Source of the DNA: UBA8522 sp049287565
Lineage (GTDB): Bacteria; Acidobacteriota; Aminicenantia; Aminicenantales; UBA8522
DNA: 13,719 nucleotides
Assembly (NCBI GenBank): GCA_049287565.1
Contig: JBAQGA010000128.1
Span: 1-13,719, forward strand
Reading direction: 5' to 3'
Positions 12,005 through 13,719 of the stretch are shown here, in pieces (within the stretch, counting starts at the first letter, position 1; every line of letters begins with the position of its first letter). The notes under the pieces are model-generated. The model was not told the DNA's origin. It saw nothing but the letters and a program-made list of their open reading frames with translations, and ran no database searches. Both the position numbers and the translations under genes were made by a program.

Positions 12005-12855
12005 GCGGGAGCGCTTATCCCATCCAGGCCGAGCGGCTGGTCAAGCGTTTCGGCTGCGTCGAAGCGGTCCGGGGGGTTTCATTTTGTGTCCGGTCCCAGA
12101 CGGTCTCCGCTTTCCTCGGGGAGAACGGCGCCGGGAAGACGACGACCATCAAGCTCCTGCTCGGATTCTTACGCCCGGATTCAGGACGCGTGTCTCTCAA
12201 CGCTTCGAGCGTTGGATATGTGCCGGAACGGCCGGTCTTTTTTCCCTGGCTCAAGGGCGGAGAGATCGTCATGGCCACGGCCGGAAAATATGGGATTCCG
12301 TCTTCCGTTGTGGGGGTGAGGCTCGAAGAGCTGAGCGGCCGCCTCGGCTTCGATAAAGGACTCCTCGGCCGGAGAGTCAACACCTATTCCGCCGGCAATC
12401 AGAAGAAATTTTCCTATCTTCAAAGCTTGCTCGTCTCCCCCGACCTTTTGGTCATCGATGAGCCGTTCTCCGCCCTCGACCCTCAGTCGATCATGGCCGT
12501 GCGCGAGCTGCTCCTGGAGATGCGAGCGGCCGGTCAAACGATTTTCTTGAGTTCTCATCTTCTCTCCGAGCTCGAAAGGGTGTGCGATGATTTCATCGTT
12601 ATCCGCAAGGGGCGGGTCGTCGCCCAGGACAACCTGCCGAAGCTCAGGGACGGCCACGTCTTTCTTCGCTTTGAAAGGTCGCTCCAGGAGAAGTGGGGCT
12701 CCCTGCCTTTGCCCTATCCACGGCAGGTCCGGGGCCGATTCGTCGACTGGCTGGTTCCGCGGCGTCGCCTCGAATCGATCGATCGCGCTCTCTTGGACAA
12801 AGCCGAGGTCCGGCCGCCCGACTTGGAGAGGCTGTATCTTTTCCTGGCCGATTGA
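12001..12855 (+). CDS. ABC transporter ATP-binding protein
   Basis: This 284-residue nucleotide-binding subunit energises the adjacent permease. Walker A is GENGAGKTTT (Lys46), Walker B is LLVIDEP (Asp153, catalytic Glu154), and the switch histidine is His186 in SSHLLSEL. The ABC signature is YSAGN (129-133) instead of LSGGQ; Ser130 and the second glycine are kept, and variants of this kind occur in ABC-2-type exporters. The Q-loop position reads YVPERP, a common substitution of Glu for Gln. The last 70 residues form a small extra domain ending in LERLYLFLAD. It appears complete and is the last gene of the cluster; an IS200-type element begins about 40 bp downstream. Confidence 0.94.
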   Translation: MSGSAYPIQAERLVKRFGCVEAVRGVSFCVRSQTVSAFLGENGAGKTTTIKLLLGFLRPDSGRVSLNASSVGYVPERPVFFPWLKGGEIVMATAGKYGIPSSVVGVRLEELSGRLGFDKGLLGRRVNTYSAGNQKKFSYLQSLLVSPDLLVIDEPFSALDPQSIMAVRELLLEMRAAGQTIFLSSHLLSELERVCDDFIVIRKGRVVAQDNLPKLRDGHVFLRFERSLQEKWGSLPLPYPRQVRGRFVDWLVPRRRLESIDRALLDKAEVRPPDLERLYLFLAD

Positions 12856-12894
12856 CGGCCGGTTCCCCCCTCTAATAACCCGAAGGGCAGAGTT

Positions 12895-12912
12895 CCACGG
12901 GCTTGCCCGTGG
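12895..12912. repeat. Left-end hairpin of the IS200-type element
   Basis: Perfect 8-bp stem with a TT loop, 36 bases before the transposase start. It could also serve as a roadblock or terminator for the upstream ABC operon, although no T-run follows. Confidence 0.75.
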
Positions 12913-12948
12913 GTGAATGAGTAGGCGGCGATATGATAAGATGGGCGA

Positions 12949-13377
12949 GTGGAAATACGGTATTCAGGACACAGTGCCTATCGGACGGAGTATCATATCG
13001 TTTGGATACCGAAATATCGCCGCCGTATCCTAAATCCTGGAATGCGGGGATATTTACGAAAGCTTTTTCCGAAAGTCATGATGAGTTTGCCAGGCTGTGA
13101 GATAGTCGAATATCACATGAAAGATGATCATATTCACATGCTGATGATCATTCCTCCACGATATGCCGTGGCAGATGTAATCGGCAAGATGAAAGGGATG
13201 ACGGCGAGTGAGTTGAGGAAAAAGTTTTCGTGGTTAGCCAAGGTCTATTGGAAAAAGAATGTCGTATGGTCACCCGGATATTTTATCACGACGGTAGGGA
13301 TAGACGAGGGGCGGGTCCTCAAGTATTTAAAATGGCAAGAAACCCAGGATTTAGGTCAAGCGAAGCTTGAATTTTGA
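12949..13377 (+). CDS. tnpA: IS200-family HUH transposase
   Basis: This 142-residue protein has the length and motifs of IS200/IS605 TnpA, a single-strand endonuclease and strand transferase. The family N-terminus appears as YHIVWIPKYRRRIL (about 15-28). The metal-binding HUH motif is in KDDHIHMLMIIPP. The nucleophilic tyrosine is expected in VGIDEGRVLKYLKWQE near the C-terminus. Start is the GTG at 12949; no in-frame ATG exists between the left hairpin and this position, and the RBS is weak. Codon use is markedly less GC-rich than in the neighbouring ABC genes, in keeping with recent arrival. It looks intact. Confidence 0.93.
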   Translation: MEIRYSGHSAYRTEYHIVWIPKYRRRILNPGMRGYLRKLFPKVMMSLPGCEIVEYHMKDDHIHMLMIIPPRYAVADVIGKMKGMTASELRKKFSWLAKVYWKKNVVWSPGYFITTVGIDEGRVLKYLKWQETQDLGQAKLEF

Positions 13378-13383
13378 TAAGTG

Positions 13384-13401
13384 CCACGGCTTTAGCCGTG
13401 G
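13384..13401. repeat. Right-end hairpin of the IS200-type element
   Basis: Perfect 8-bp stem with a TT loop, 6 bases after the transposase stop. The 9-bp word GCTTGAATT occurs on both sides of it (13365-13373 and 13411-13419), which may be part of the end-recognition region or chance. Confidence 0.75.
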
Positions 13402-13719
13402 GTATCTACTGCTTGAATTGGGCTGCGAGCCTTATGAGCATCTTAGGCATTTTGTGTTGCGGGGAAATCTTTTCGAAAGATAGGATTAAGACACGCGGTA
13501 ATTTTAGTGTGCCGTTTGTCTCCTAGCCTACGACAAGTTGTCCTTCGATTGGGAATACAAAGGTATCCAGTTAAGGCAATTGGCGATGTTTAAATGATGA
13601 CAGCAGGTCTTTTTGAGACAAAGAAAGCCAAGAAATCGGGAGCCTCCTATTTTGGAAAACCCTGAAATCACCAGATCGACGTCGGGGGGGATTACGAAAT
13701 TAAAGAATTATATATAGCG
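13402..13719. other. Lower-GC stretch without a convincing gene
   Basis: This 318-bp end segment is clearly lower in GC than the rest (about 42% in a 60-base sample). Open frames here are short: about 30 codons from the ATG at 13435 and about 24 from the ATG at 13594, none with a good RBS or recognisable motif. It may include the outer right end of the IS element, decayed coding sequence or foreign DNA. No tRNA or rRNA is visible. Confidence 0.5.

Larger units (their letters stand above)
12895..13401 (+). mobile_element. IS200-type insertion element, hairpin to hairpin
   Basis: A single transposase gene is bracketed by two matching subterminal hairpins. The left one is CCACGGGC-TT-GCCCGTGG (12895-12912) and the right one is CCACGGCT-TT-AGCCGTGG (13384-13401). 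Their stems share CCACGG and both loops are TT, as expected of ends recognised by an HUH transposase. IS200/IS605 elements move as single strands and make no target duplication, and none is seen. The true tips lie somewhat outside these coordinates and cannot be set without a comparison. There is no accessory tnpB. Confidence 0.85.

Noticed and set aside
13435..13665. Short frames in the right-end segment (about 30 and 24 codons)
   Set aside because: They lack an RBS and recognisable motifs and are no longer than expected by chance at this GC content.

Overview
The window looks like a piece of chromosome from a GC-rich, probably uncultivated Gram-negative bacterium. Long antisense open frames are common and codons favour G/C in the third position. 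Secreted beta-propeller and TlpA-like proteins, a sigma-54-type promoter and GGDEF/HD-GYP proteins fit lineages such as Aminicenantota or Acidobacteriota. That placement is inference; no rRNA or other phylogenetic marker was compared.

Left end (1-2532): a truncated minus-strand gene begins at 82 behind a sigma-70-like promoter whose -10 overlaps a perfect 7-bp inverted repeat, a likely repressor operator. A tight plus-strand translation operon follows: rpmE (zinc-type L31), prfA (RF1) and prmC (RF glutamine methyltransferase). prmC carries an 83-bp dispersed palindromic repeat inside its coding sequence, with the reading frame intact.

Middle (2529-7319): a cyclic-di-GMP locus. A minus-strand HD-GYP protein with a degenerate receiver and a minus-strand receiver-like/GAF/GGDEF/PilZ protein flank a plus-strand acidic coiled-coil protein of unknown function. 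Both convergent junctions in the region (prmC/HD-GYP and coiled-coil/GGDEF) overlap by 4 bp at their stop codons.

7320-9327: a 340-bp divergent intergenic region holds promoters for both sides, a tandem 13-bp repeat and a cluster of three GC-rich hairpins. It is followed by hutU (urocanate hydratase), with no other histidine-degradation gene in view.

9470-12855: the most interesting segment. A good match to a sigma-54 promoter precedes a gene for a 76-residue secreted peptide with a symmetric C-x6-C-x20-C-x6-C pattern. A 13-bp perfect stem with a T-rich tail (terminator or attenuator) follows, then four overlapping or tightly spaced genes: a secreted beta-propeller, an exported thioredoxin-like protein (CxxC), an ABC-2-type permease and its ATPase. 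The arrangement suggests a peptide made in excess with its own redox and membrane machinery. Its function is unknown.

12895-13719: an IS200-type single-gene element (HUH/Tyr transposase, hairpins at both ends) sits 40 bp after the ATPase. After it come about 300 bp of lower-GC DNA with no convincing gene.
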